Source: Tepidanaerobacter sp. GT38
GTDB lineage: Bacteria; Bacillota; Thermosediminibacteria; Thermosediminibacterales; Tepidanaerobacteraceae
Assembly (NCBI RefSeq): GCF_021991635.1
Contig: NZ_JAFFJA010000001.1
Span: forward strand, 41,918 to 105,917
Direction: 5' to 3'
Length of the DNA: 64,000 nucleotides
The translations under genes and the position numbers were made by a program. The notes under the pieces are model-generated. The model ran no database searches, was not told the origin of the DNA, and saw only the letters and a program-made list of their open reading frames with translations. Positions 44,768 to 53,076 of this stretch are shown here, one piece after another (the stretch's first letter is position 1; each line of letters starts with the position of its first letter).

Positions 44768-45871
44768 CTACTTAACTAATGTCAATATCAAACCGCCTGC
44801 AATGATAGAACCGATTTGCCCTGCTACATTGGCCCCAACGGCCTGCATCAATATAAAATTGGTGGGATCTTCTCTTTGAGCCATTTTCTGAATCACCCTA
44901 GCAGACATGGGAAATGCCGATATTCCGCATGCTCCTACCATGGGGTTGACCTTATCCTTTAGGAAAAGGTTCAATATTTTTGCAAATATTACTCCGCCAG
45001 CAGTGTCAAACACAAAAGCCACTAAGCCCATAGCTATTATCAGAAGGGTTGTTGTGTTTAAAAATTGATCAGCTGTCATTGTAGAGCCTATTGTAATTCC
45101 AAGAAGCAGTGTTACTAAATTTGCCAGTTCATTTTGGGCGGCATTAGAAAGTCTGTCAAGAACTCCTGATACTCGAATCAGATTTCCGAACATTAAAGCT
45201 CCCACAAGAGCTACACTAATTGGCGCTAAAATCCCAGCAATAATGGTTAAAGCTATGGGAAAAATTATCTCTACGGTTTTTGAAATTTTCCTGTCAAAGT
45301 CCGGTTTCATTCTAATCCGTCTTTCCTCCGATGTAGTCAAAAGTTTAACCACAGGAGGTTGAATAATGGGCACCAGTGACATGTAAGAATATGCCGCAAC
45401 GGAAATAGGTGCAAGCAGATGCTTTGCAAACTTTGTAGCCACATATATCGATGTAGGCCCATCGGCTGCCCCAATTATACCTATTGATGCAGCTTCCTTT
45501 AAACTAAATCCAAATATAGCTGCCATTGCCATAGTAAAAAAAATGCCGAATTGGGCTGCTGCTCCAAAAAATAGCATAAAAGGTTGCTGAAGCAATGGCT
45601 TAAAGTCAATCATTGCTCCAACGGCAATAAATATAAGTATTGGAAAGAGTTCTGTTAAAATTCCAGCATTAAATAAAATACTTAAAAAGCCGTGTTCACC
45701 AATGGCAGAAGAAAAAGGAATGTTTGCGAGAATCGCTCCAAATCCAATGGGCAGTAAAAGCATTGGTTCATATTCTTTTTTTATAGCTAAATAAATAAGT
45801 GCTCCCCCGATAATAAACATAATTATTTGTTCCAAGCTAAGACCTTTTAATCCATAAAGTAGTTCATCCAA
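44768..45871 (-). CDS. Sodium-translocating decarboxylase beta subunit (OadB/GcdB type)
   Basis: A 367-residue integral membrane protein, the Na+-channel subunit of oxaloacetate, methylmalonyl-CoA or glutaconyl-CoA decarboxylases. Conserved stretches are GVGAMIDF-like AVGAMIDFKPL, GIIGAADGPTSIYVATKFA with the functional Asp, and NPMVGACGISAFPMSARV. Start is TTG 45871 after GGAGGAGG. Only the small gamma-like gene accompanies it; carboxyltransferase and biotin-carrier genes are not in the window, so its partners must be encoded elsewhere. Confidence 0.9.
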   Translation of the reverse strand: MDELLYGLKGLSLEQIIMFIIGGALIYLAIKKEYEPMLLLPIGFGAILANIPFSSAIGEHGFLSILFNAGILTELFPILIFIAVGAMIDFKPLLQQPFMLFFGAAAQFGIFFTMAMAAIFGFSLKEAASIGIIGAADGPTSIYVATKFAKHLLAPISVAAYSYMSLVPIIQPPVVKLLTTSEERRIRMKPDFDRKISKTVEIIFPIALTIIAGILAPISVALVGALMFGNLIRVSGVLDRLSNAAQNELANLVTLLLGITIGSTMTADQFLNTTTLLIIAMGLVAFVFDTAGGVIFAKILNLFLKDKVNPMVGACGISAFPMSARVIQKMAQREDPTNFILMQAVGANVAGQIGSIIAGGLILTLVK

Positions 45872-45971
45872 TACCTTCTCCTCCTCCAAATTTATATATT
45901 TTTGTATACATTATACAGTACAAAATATACAATAACAAGCATGGTATTTTTTACAAATCTTAAATTGTTGT

Positions 45972-46892
45972 TCAAATTTTCCGCAAAAATCGCGATCCCC
46001 TGCCAACATAGTTAGTGCCAAACACTCCTAATATAATCATCAAAGATCCTATTATGTGGTATAAAAACAACTGTTCTTTTAGAATATATACCCCGGCTAT
46101 GATGGTAACTATAGTTCTAAGGTTCCCAAATACACTCACTTTTGCTGCCTCAATTTTTTTGAGTATATAATTGTTCAAAAGCGACGTTACCAAGGAAGAC
46201 AAAATCCCCAGATATAAGATTGATATTACAAACTCTAAGTTTTGCAAAGGAGCTAAAAATTGATTTGCAGATCCATTCAGGAAGTGACTTATTATTGCCA
46301 CCGTATTGAAAAATACAAACCCCAATAATGTCATCACAAAACTAACTTCGGTTATTGAAAACTGCCGAACTGTTATGCGCGTAAGTACGTGATAACCGGC
46401 AGAGGCAATAGCTGAAAGCAGTAAAAGTATTATGCCCAACACCTCTGTTAAATCTAAACCGGCTCCTTTCATTATAAAAATATAAACAACACCTGCCACC
46501 GACAATAAAATTGAAATCTTTTGATAGTTTGTAGTCTTTTCTTTTAAAAAAACAGCAGCTAATATCATGGTGAAAATAGGGGTCACTGCCTGCAATATTC
46601 CTCCTTCTGAAGAAGTAGCATAAACAAGGCCCAAAGTTTGGAAAAAGAAAAATGCTATGGGATATAACAGTGCTAGTGAGCATACTTGAAGGAGGTTCTT
46701 TCCAGTTAAGTCAATGTGTATTCTTTTTAATACAATCGGCAGAATCATAGCAATGATAGAAGCAGTAAAGCGAAAAGCTAAAACATCAATGGGACCTGCA
46801 TATTTCAAAGCAGTCTTCGTAAATAGAAACGACAGGCCCGTAATTAAAGTGTGCAACAGTGCAAAAAAGTAGGCCAGCTTTAAATCAGACAA
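45972..46892 (-). CDS. EamA/DMT-family transporter
   Basis: A membrane protein of about 306 residues with ten predicted spans in two EamA repeats. The repeats are seen in ALKYAGPIDVLAFRFTAS, FLKEKTTNYQKISILLSVAGVV, and SLLNNYILKKIEAAKVSVFGNL. DMT permeases export amino acids or other metabolites; the substrate is unknown. The TTG at 46892 with GAGGGGG ahead is preferred over the GTG at 46928. Confidence 0.82.
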   Translation of the reverse strand: MSDLKLAYFFALLHTLITGLSFLFTKTALKYAGPIDVLAFRFTASIIAMILPIVLKRIHIDLTGKNLLQVCSLALLYPIAFFFFQTLGLVYATSSEGGILQAVTPIFTMILAAVFLKEKTTNYQKISILLSVAGVVYIFIMKGAGLDLTEVLGIILLLLSAIASAGYHVLTRITVRQFSITEVSFVMTLLGFVFFNTVAIISHFLNGSANQFLAPLQNLEFVISILYLGILSSLVTSLLNNYILKKIEAAKVSVFGNLRTIVTIIAGVYILKEQLFLYHIIGSLMIILGVFGTNYVGRGSRFLRKI

Positions 46893-46943
46893 ATCTGTCA
46901 GCCCCCTCGAAATTGATTGTAGCGGCACCGCTATTATATAATA

Positions 46944-47759
46944 TTATAAAATATATTTATAAATTGCACGACTTACCCCTGACTCATCGTTGGACAAGGT
47001 TATGTAGTCAGCAATCCTTTTCAATTCTTCTTCCGCATTGCCCATGGCAATAGACATGCCTGCCAGCTCAAACATGCTAATATCATTGTAATTGTCCCCA
47101 AAAACAACGGTGCGCTCGAGGTCTATGCCAAAATGTTTGGCCAAGATGCTAAGTCCGGCTCCCTTTGATACACCGCTTGCCATTATATCAAAAAGATTCT
47201 CTTCGGACTGGACGATGGTCAAGCTGCCGTCTTTATTGACGTCCTCATTTAGCTTTTTAATCAAATTGTCATCGTCAGTTCGTATTAAAATCTTGATTAT
47301 ATCCTCATTTAAAACATCTAATGATTCAGCGCTGTAAAGTGGTGCGCGGAGCTTCTCCTCAACACTGTTGTTGTATTTTATTATCACATTGACGCGTTTT
47401 GAATTCTCGCTGTAATAAATGGCTTTCGGTACATAAACTAAAAAGTCTAATTGATTCTGTCTGCAGTATGAAACCACTTTTAAAGCAATATCAGGTTTTA
47501 TGAGTTTCATATGTAAAATTTGTTCATTTCGAATGTCCATAATTAAGGCACCGTTACAGGCTATAAGAGGGGTATTCAGGTCCAAATCGTAAATATATTT
47601 ACTGGCAATTAGCGCATGTCTGCCGGTTGCTATAAAAACTTGTTTATCATTTGCTGTTAACATACTAATAGCTTGTCGAACCTCATCAGTTAGCTCTTTA
47701 GCAGAATTTAATAAAGTTCCGTCCAGATCAAAGACAACCCATTTATAATCTTTCACCAT
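46944..47759 (-). CDS. Cof-type HAD hydrolase
   Basis: A 271-residue HAD type IIB phosphatase. Motif I FDLDGTLLNS, ATGRHAL (motif II), Lys-containing GVSKGAGL, and FGDNYNDISMFELAG (motif IV) are all in place. Such enzymes dephosphorylate sugar phosphates or flavin precursors. ATG 47759 with GGAG ahead is chosen. It is about 50 bp ahead of the DMT permease gene. Confidence 0.88.
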   Translation of the reverse strand: MVKDYKWVVFDLDGTLLNSAKELTDEVRQAISMLTANDKQVFIATGRHALIASKYIYDLDLNTPLIACNGALIMDIRNEQILHMKLIKPDIALKVVSYCRQNQLDFLVYVPKAIYYSENSKRVNVIIKYNNSVEEKLRAPLYSAESLDVLNEDIIKILIRTDDDNLIKKLNEDVNKDGSLTIVQSEENLFDIMASGVSKGAGLSILAKHFGIDLERTVVFGDNYNDISMFELAGMSIAMGNAEEELKRIADYITLSNDESGVSRAIYKYIL

Positions 47760-47837
47760 ATTAAACTCCATTCTAAGATTATTTCCTGCTTATTATATCA
47801 AATTTAGATAGATTTTGAACAAAATTTAGTTTTGGAT

Positions 47838-48857
47838 TCACTTTAGTATATTTTTATATACTCTTAAAAAGTTTTCGCCATAAATTAGCCGGAGTTCGTC
47901 ATCGGTATATCCCCTCTTAATCAATTCTTCTGTTAGCTGGTAGATGTTTTTATGGCCTTCTATTACATCATATGCTCTAACTTGTTTTGTGTCTTTACCT
48001 GAATGTTGTCGCGCAAATATTTTATCACAAAGATCAAAACCCAGACCTATATGCTCAATTCCCGCCACTTCCCGCAGGTGGTCCACATGATCGGCTAGTG
48101 CCTTTATATCAGCATGGTGCTCTGCCACTATTTTGCTTACAGCATTTATTCCAATGACTCCGCCGGTTTTCGCGAGGGCCCTTATTTGATCATCTGTTAA
48201 ATTTCTCATTATGCCATTTAAAGCCCTGCAGTTAGAGTGAGAAGCGATAACCGGTTGCGTGGTTATTTCCATAACATCCCAAAAGCCTGCATCGTTTATA
48301 TGGCTCACATCTATAAACATGCCCAGCTTCTGTGCCTCTTTTACTACTTGCATGCCGAATTCAGAAAGTCCATTTTCCTTGCCCTTGACACGGCTAAAGC
48401 TGCAGCCGTCAGCAGCAAAATTGCGCCGTGACCAGGTTAGCCCTACTCCCCTTACTCCAAGTTCATAAAATATTCTCAGTAAATTAATGTCGTTTATCAG
48501 GGGCTCCACACCTTCAAAGGACAGTAAAATGCCTATTTTATCTTCTTTTATGGCTTTATCTATATCGGTAAGGTTTTTTACAAATATTATTTTATCCGCT
48601 GATTCTTCTAGTTCTGAATAAAAGGCACTTATTTGATCTAAGGCTTTTCTCAAGGCAAGTTCCGGCAAGAATTCTCCGTCAATGTATATTGATGAAACTA
48701 TGATATTAATACCGCCCTCAGTAAATTCCTCAAGATACTCCCTCTCTATGACCTTTTGTTGGCCCATTTTTCTCTTTCTTTCGATATCATATAGCAAATC
48801 CAGGTGAGCATCCACTATTGTAAAATTTTTATGTATGCTTTTTACACGGGTTTTCAC
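47838..48857 (-). CDS. Membrane dipeptidase (peptidase family M19)
   Basis: A 339-residue zinc dipeptidase related to renal dipeptidase. The metal motif DAHLDLLYD is near residue 17, the bridging Glu in LSFEGVEP, His in DVSHIND and PVIASHSNCRAL. GTG start after GGGGAG. No signal peptide is seen, so it acts in the cytoplasm. Confidence 0.9.
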   Translation of the reverse strand: MKTRVKSIHKNFTIVDAHLDLLYDIERKRKMGQQKVIEREYLEEFTEGGINIIVSSIYIDGEFLPELALRKALDQISAFYSELEESADKIIFVKNLTDIDKAIKEDKIGILLSFEGVEPLINDINLLRIFYELGVRGVGLTWSRRNFAADGCSFSRVKGKENGLSEFGMQVVKEAQKLGMFIDVSHINDAGFWDVMEITTQPVIASHSNCRALNGIMRNLTDDQIRALAKTGGVIGINAVSKIVAEHHADIKALADHVDHLREVAGIEHIGLGFDLCDKIFARQHSGKDTKQVRAYDVIEGHKNIYQLTEELIKRGYTDDELRLIYGENFLRVYKNILK

Positions 48858-48898
48858 ATACAGCTCCCCTTTTAAATCATAATTTACTTTCGCTTCCC

Positions 48899-49792
48899 TT
48901 AAAATTTTTTGCCAATAATAATATGGAAGTCCGCCGTTACCTCTCGTATTCCCATCTCAATTGCCTTTTCTAATTTCTCCTTTTCAACATTCCAAGTAAG
49001 TGGGGTCATGTTCAGAAGATGTCTTAAACTAATTTCATTTAAGGCCACATTGTATGAGCACATTTTATGTTCTATCATATTAAAGTTCTGGGTAAATAGG
49101 TGTATTACCTGTTCATTTGAATAAGACTTTTTATCTGTTCTATCATAAAATATATTGCGCAATTGGATAAGATAATCCTTTCCCGGCACAACTTTAATAA
49201 GGATACCACTATCTTTTAATATCCTGCTAAACTCAGTATAACTGGCCGGTGAAAGGATATTAAGTACTACGTTAAATTGTTTATCATTAAAAGGCAAATT
49301 AGCCAGATCTGCCACACACCAAATAATACCCTCGTAATCTCTGGCTGCAATGCTAATTCCTCCCTTAGAAATATCGATGCCGACACCTTGCAGGCTTATA
49401 TCCGATTCTGCTTTTAGGGTCGTCAAGATTCTCGAAAGGTGGGAGCCTCCCCCACAACCGGCATCGAGAATAAATTTAGCTTGAGTGTTTTCAAACCCAG
49501 CTTTCTTTACGATTAAATCGCATATTTCTTGTAGCATGGGGTCAAAAAAGCCACTTTTTGCGATAATGCTTCTCGATTTCAGCATGTCTCTATCGTATTT
49601 AGTCTTATTTGATTTCAGCAGCATGTTTATATAGCCCTGTCTGGCCAGATCGAAGCTGTGTTTGTTGTCACAGGCTAAAGTAGGGGAATCAAGAATACTC
49701 ATCTTGCTTCCACATACCGGGCATTTAAATAAGTGGCTGTTATTTGAAATAATATTTAGGGCTTTATAGATTTTTTTCAATTTTTCTCCCAT
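48899..49792 (-). CDS. RlmA-type 23S rRNA (guanine-N1) methyltransferase-like protein
   Basis: A 297-residue SAM methyltransferase. An N-terminal zinc finger (FKCPVCGSKM, then CDNKHSFD) and the RlmA-type sequence ARQGYINMLLKS precede the SAM fold FILDAGCGGGSHL and GIDISKGGI. The layout matches RlmA I/II, which methylate G745 or G748 of 23S rRNA and affect macrolide response. The precise position is unknown. It is 41 bp ahead of the dipeptidase gene. Confidence 0.82.
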   Translation of the reverse strand: MGEKLKKIYKALNIISNNSHLFKCPVCGSKMSILDSPTLACDNKHSFDLARQGYINMLLKSNKTKYDRDMLKSRSIIAKSGFFDPMLQEICDLIVKKAGFENTQAKFILDAGCGGGSHLSRILTTLKAESDISLQGVGIDISKGGISIAARDYEGIIWCVADLANLPFNDKQFNVVLNILSPASYTEFSRILKDSGILIKVVPGKDYLIQLRNIFYDRTDKKSYSNEQVIHLFTQNFNMIEHKMCSYNVALNEISLRHLLNMTPLTWNVEKEKLEKAIEMGIREVTADFHIIIGKKF

Positions 49793-50157
49793 AACTCTAT
49801 CTCAATTCCACCTTCCTAAACACCCTCTCCTATTTTACTTTTCTTTTTTGGATATTCCAAGCACACTATTCTTGGATCTTAAGCATGATTTTGTACTCTC
49901 TAACGTATCAAGAGTAACATATTAAAAAATACAAGAGCTTGAGAGTTATCTTGTAATGTTGCCAAAAATTTACGTTTAGGCTTTTGACTTAACTTTATAT
50001 ATAGTATAATCTTTTTTAGAATTATAAGGAATGGAAGTTTTTTAATGGACGCCTTTTTTTCTATTTTTACTTTGCTGTTGAGAGAGGGAAGAATGAAATA
50101 TTTTGCCCGGCATAAATTCCCGTGCCGGGCAAAGTTTTTGCTAAAACTAGCGCCAAT
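49793..50157. other. 365-bp spacer with a GC hairpin and possible small transcript
   Basis: TTTGCCCGGC (50102-50111) pairs with GCCGGGCAAA (50124-50133) and is followed on the plus strand by GTTTTT. A plus-strand TTGACT/TATAAT pair (49984 and 50005) has a short 15-base spacer. Together they could give a small RNA of about 120 nt; the hairpin could equally end the anti-sigma gene. No convincing CDS was seen. Confidence 0.35.
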
Positions 50158-51210
50158 TTACTTCTTCAAATATATGGTAAACTCTTCACCTACTTGTCTG
50201 TAATCATCACTCATCTTTCCGCTCTTTTCAGGAAATTTTGCAGCATAGGGTGTAAGGGTGATTGATGTAATCTCATCTGCTAAATCGCCGTAGATATTGG
50301 AATACTTAAATACTATGTCTTCACCCGACACACTGGCTAAATAAAATGCCACTTCGTTGCCTTGGCTGTCACTGCCTTTTAAGTAAATATCATATCCTGC
50401 CTCAAAGGCACCCTTTACCTTTCCAAAAATCTTTTGGTTGACAGGATTAAACCTGAATTCCTCCAATGTATATATTTGATTATCTATATTAAATGAATAA
50501 TCTATTGGGATTGATTGAGAAGTGGCCATTAACTCGCTGCCGTTTGCCGTAAATTCAAATTGCCATTTCCCTTTTCTCTTTTCCTCTGAAGTCCCCGTAA
50601 TTAATCTTACATCTTTTAACACTATTTTTACGTCTATATTCTCGTTTAAATTAATTCCCTTGACGTCAACGGCATATGCCATGAAAAACAAGCTGCCGGA
50701 ATCGTCAATCTCCCCTGCCCGGCCGCCAGCACCGTAATTTGTCAGTTTCTTTCCGTTTATGAAAATATCGTAGTCAAATCTGACTATGTCAACAGGTTTA
50801 TTTGTATTGACAATTGCAGAAAAGCTCAACTCATCCTTATCTATGATGACACTATCTAATTTCACTTCTATTCCGTTGTCCTCTACAATCTGATTTACCA
50901 CATTTGCATAAGGTTCAATATCTCTTTCTATGCCCATGGATTTACCAATAGAATATGATATCTCCGCAACTTTTAACTGCACGGCAGCATACACGCTCTT
51001 TCCCAAATTTGTCTGGCTCAAAAGCCCAATTGTCAAAAGAAAAATAGCAGCTATGGCACCGAACTTTTTCAAAATCCTTTGCCTTTTATTTTTTCCAAAG
51101 CTCTTCTTTAACCTCTGCTTTTCGAGATCACTTAGCGTTTCTTTATCATAGTCTCCTAGGTCAAATTCCATGTAATTCAACAGTTCATACACATTGTTGC
51201 AATCCTTCAT
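50158..51210 (-). CDS. DUF4179-type anti-sigma factor
   Basis: A 350-residue single-span protein. A cytoplasmic N-terminus of about 45 residues precedes one membrane segment (FGAIAAIFLLTIGLL), followed by a large outside domain starting YAAVQLKVAEISYSIGKSMG, as in DUF4179 anti-sigma factors. The gene overlaps the sigma-factor gene in ATGA. It should hold the sigma factor until an envelope signal is sensed; the signal is unknown. Confidence 0.82.
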   Translation of the reverse strand: MKDCNNVYELLNYMEFDLGDYDKETLSDLEKQRLKKSFGKNKRQRILKKFGAIAAIFLLTIGLLSQTNLGKSVYAAVQLKVAEISYSIGKSMGIERDIEPYANVVNQIVEDNGIEVKLDSVIIDKDELSFSAIVNTNKPVDIVRFDYDIFINGKKLTNYGAGGRAGEIDDSGSLFFMAYAVDVKGINLNENIDVKIVLKDVRLITGTSEEKRKGKWQFEFTANGSELMATSQSIPIDYSFNIDNQIYTLEEFRFNPVNQKIFGKVKGAFEAGYDIYLKGSDSQGNEVAFYLASVSGEDIVFKYSNIYGDLADEITSITLTPYAAKFPEKSGKMSDDYRQVGEEFTIYLKK

Positions 51211-51764
51211 TGACCCAATCCTCCTTTTAACTCAAAAACCTTCCGCATTTTTTTCTTCCCCCTGGAAAGTCTATTGTAAAGCACCGGTTTGGCAAGGCCG
51301 GTATCGCAGGATATCTCATCCATACTCTTATCTTCGAAGTACAGCTTCATAAAGATTTTCCTGTCTTCTTCAGACAAACACTTAAGCATCCTCTCAGTTT
51401 CCTGGCTGATTTCTTTCGATAAAACTGCTTTCAGCGCATTATCCTCCGCAGAAACTGCAATGTCTTCAATGTTTTCCTTTTCTAAATCCCTTAAGTATTT
51501 TCGCACATAATTAATTGACTTGTACTTTGCAACTCCTCCCACCCAATTTTTAAAGCTGGACTTTTGGGAATCGTAGTAGCCGATGTTTGTCCATATACTC
51601 ATCAGGCAGTCGTTCAAACACTCTTCGTAATAATCCGGAAGATAGCGAAGATGCTTTTTAATAACCGTTTTTAGTATCCATCCATAGTTGTCGATAACGT
51701 ATTCAAGAGCTTTTTCGTTTCCCTTTTTCAGTTCTTCAATAAAATTATCTTCAGTAATTTGCAA
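51207..51764 (-). CDS. ECF-type RNA polymerase sigma factor
   Basis: A 185-residue sigma-70-family factor. Region 2 is at about residues 25-95 (CLNDCLMSIWTNIGYY, FKNWVGGVAKYKSINYVRK); region 4 is at about 125-175 (LSEEDRKIFMKLYFEDKSMDE, then a helix-turn-helix). TTG start after AAGGAAGG. It is paired with the DUF4179 anti-sigma, so it likely autoregulates the pair in response to envelope stress. Confidence 0.88.
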   Translation of the reverse strand: MQITEDNFIEELKKGNEKALEYVIDNYGWILKTVIKKHLRYLPDYYEECLNDCLMSIWTNIGYYDSQKSSFKNWVGGVAKYKSINYVRKYLRDLEKENIEDIAVSAEDNALKAVLSKEISQETERMLKCLSEEDRKIFMKLYFEDKSMDEISCDTGLAKPVLYNRLSRGKKKMRKVFELKGGLGQ

Positions 51765-51902
51765 TGGGCATCACCTTCCTTTCTGATATATTCGCTATGT
51801 TTAGGCCTTTTATCCTTCTACTTATTACTTCACGTTGGAAACAGAAAATCTATCAGTTTACAAAAAAATATTACAGTATGAGTTAAAAATTATAAAAAGA
51901 AA

Positions 51903-51939
51903 AAACTGGACAATAAGCAAAATACTTACCATCCAGTTT
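51903..51939 (-). terminator. Terminator after GIY-YIG-like gene
   Basis: AAACTGGA (51903-51910) pairs with TCCAGTTT (51932-51939), and the minus strand continues TTCTTTTT. It ends the unit of the DUF6530-like and GIY-YIG-like genes. Confidence 0.7.
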
Positions 51940-51965
51940 GACTTCTTACTGCGCATTTTATATCT

Positions 51966-52337
51966 TTATTCCCTGAGGGGCTTGTTGTATCCTCTATCTT
52001 CATAGGGCTGAAGCTTTTCAAGCCACTTTTTCTTCATTTTCTTAAGTTCCCATCGGATGTCTTCTACTTTATCCGCTTCCTTTTGCTCCAAGACTTCGTA
52101 GGAGAAGGCCTCCGGTCCAAATGTATTCCAGTCTTTCTGCAATTCTGCGTTGGGATGCCTTCTCATGTCAAGATGCATTTTCAAAGTAAGCCATCTGTTT
52201 TTTAAATTTGAGCAGCTGTCTATAAATACTTTTCCATTGACGTTGTTCTTTATTTGATAGATTCCCATATAAGTCTTGAGCTCCTTATACTGCTCAAGAA
52301 GCTCCTTTCGCCTTTTCTTATCGATCTTATCCGCCAT
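51966..52337 (-). CDS. GIY-YIG-like nuclease-family protein (motif degenerate)
   Basis: A 123-residue protein resembling single GIY-YIG domains: MGIYQIKNNVNGKVFID, then SNLKNRW. The YIG half reads FID, so the catalytic Tyr/Gly pair is altered while the Arg remains. It may be an inactive or specialised relative. AGAGGAG precedes ATG 52337, and it follows the DUF6530-like gene by 18 bp. Confidence 0.65.
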   Translation of the reverse strand: MADKIDKKRRKELLEQYKELKTYMGIYQIKNNVNGKVFIDSCSNLKNRWLTLKMHLDMRRHPNAELQKDWNTFGPEAFSYEVLEQKEADKVEDIRWELKKMKKKWLEKLQPYEDRGYNKPLRE

Positions 52338-52355
52338 TTTTTATCTCCTCTATTC

Positions 52356-52835
52356 TCAGTATCCGGCTTCTTTTAGCAGCCTTGACAATACTCGAAGTCT
52401 TTCTCCAATAAGCTCTCCGTCTTCACTTAATGCTTGCTGAAATAATTTTATATCCTCGTCAATCATGGGGTTGTCTGTGCATACCTCCACTGTCATGGCA
52501 TCACCTTGAAGGCCAATCCTATCAATCCTCGGCTTTTCCGGATCATAGAGTTTAGGATAACGGTATGCTTCCTGGAAGTATAAATAACTTCTGCAGACGA
52601 AAATAGCCAAATCTAATACCCGGTGCAGTGGCAATTCTTCAGACTGGCGGGACCATTTTTCTCCTGTGTGGCGCCACACTTTGGCAGAGATATCCACCTT
52701 CCCCCTGTCATTCCACTGAGCAAGGCCAAGAGACAGTCCTTTGGCGTCCGATTTGTAAGCATTTCGCCCGTCGATGTTTTCGTAGTTTTCACAGACGATT
52801 ACAGGTTTATGCTTTAAATTTGTAGGTATCTTCAT
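52356..52835 (-). CDS. Conserved hypothetical protein (DUF6530-like)
   Basis: A 159-residue soluble protein with no catalytic motif that I can name. It resembles the DUF6530 group of Firmicutes from memory (LGLAQWNDRGKVDISAKVWRHTGEKW, RVLSRLLKEAGY). The ribosome site GGAGG is good. It is first in a two-gene unit with the GIY-YIG-like gene. Function unknown. Confidence 0.6.
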   Translation of the reverse strand: MKIPTNLKHKPVIVCENYENIDGRNAYKSDAKGLSLGLAQWNDRGKVDISAKVWRHTGEKWSRQSEELPLHRVLDLAIFVCRSYLYFQEAYRYPKLYDPEKPRIDRIGLQGDAMTVEVCTDNPMIDEDIKLFQQALSEDGELIGERLRVLSRLLKEAGY

Positions 52836-52930
52836 TTTTACCTCCTGTGTATTTACTAAATTACTAATTTACTAATCTACTAATTTAGTATATCCCATTT
52901 TTCCATCCGAGTCAACTCACATCAGACGAT

Positions 52931-52995
52931 AAAAAAAGACCTCCAAGTAGATAATCTGATTTTAATCAATCAGGACTGTCACTCTGGAGGTATCA
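52931..52995. repeat. Dispersed hairpin element, copy 2
   Basis: The arms ACCTCCA (52939-52945) and TGGAGGT (52985-52991) enclose an inner stem CTGATT/AATCAG (52956-52973). The left half, A7 then ACCTCCAAGTAGATAAT, matches the element at 23731. It is terminator-like on the minus strand, but no minus-strand gene ends here. Confidence 0.55.
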
Positions 52996-53076
52996 ATCAA
53001 AGATGCTGAAGTGAACATTTTCAGATATGGCTTTATATAATATTTAATGACATAACACATTACAGAGGTGACCACC

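Noticed and set aside
50045..50203. Short plus-strand frame starting MDAFFSIFTLLLREG
   Set aside because: The beginning faintly resembles a membrane protein start, but it crosses the terminator hairpin and runs antisense into the anti-sigma gene.
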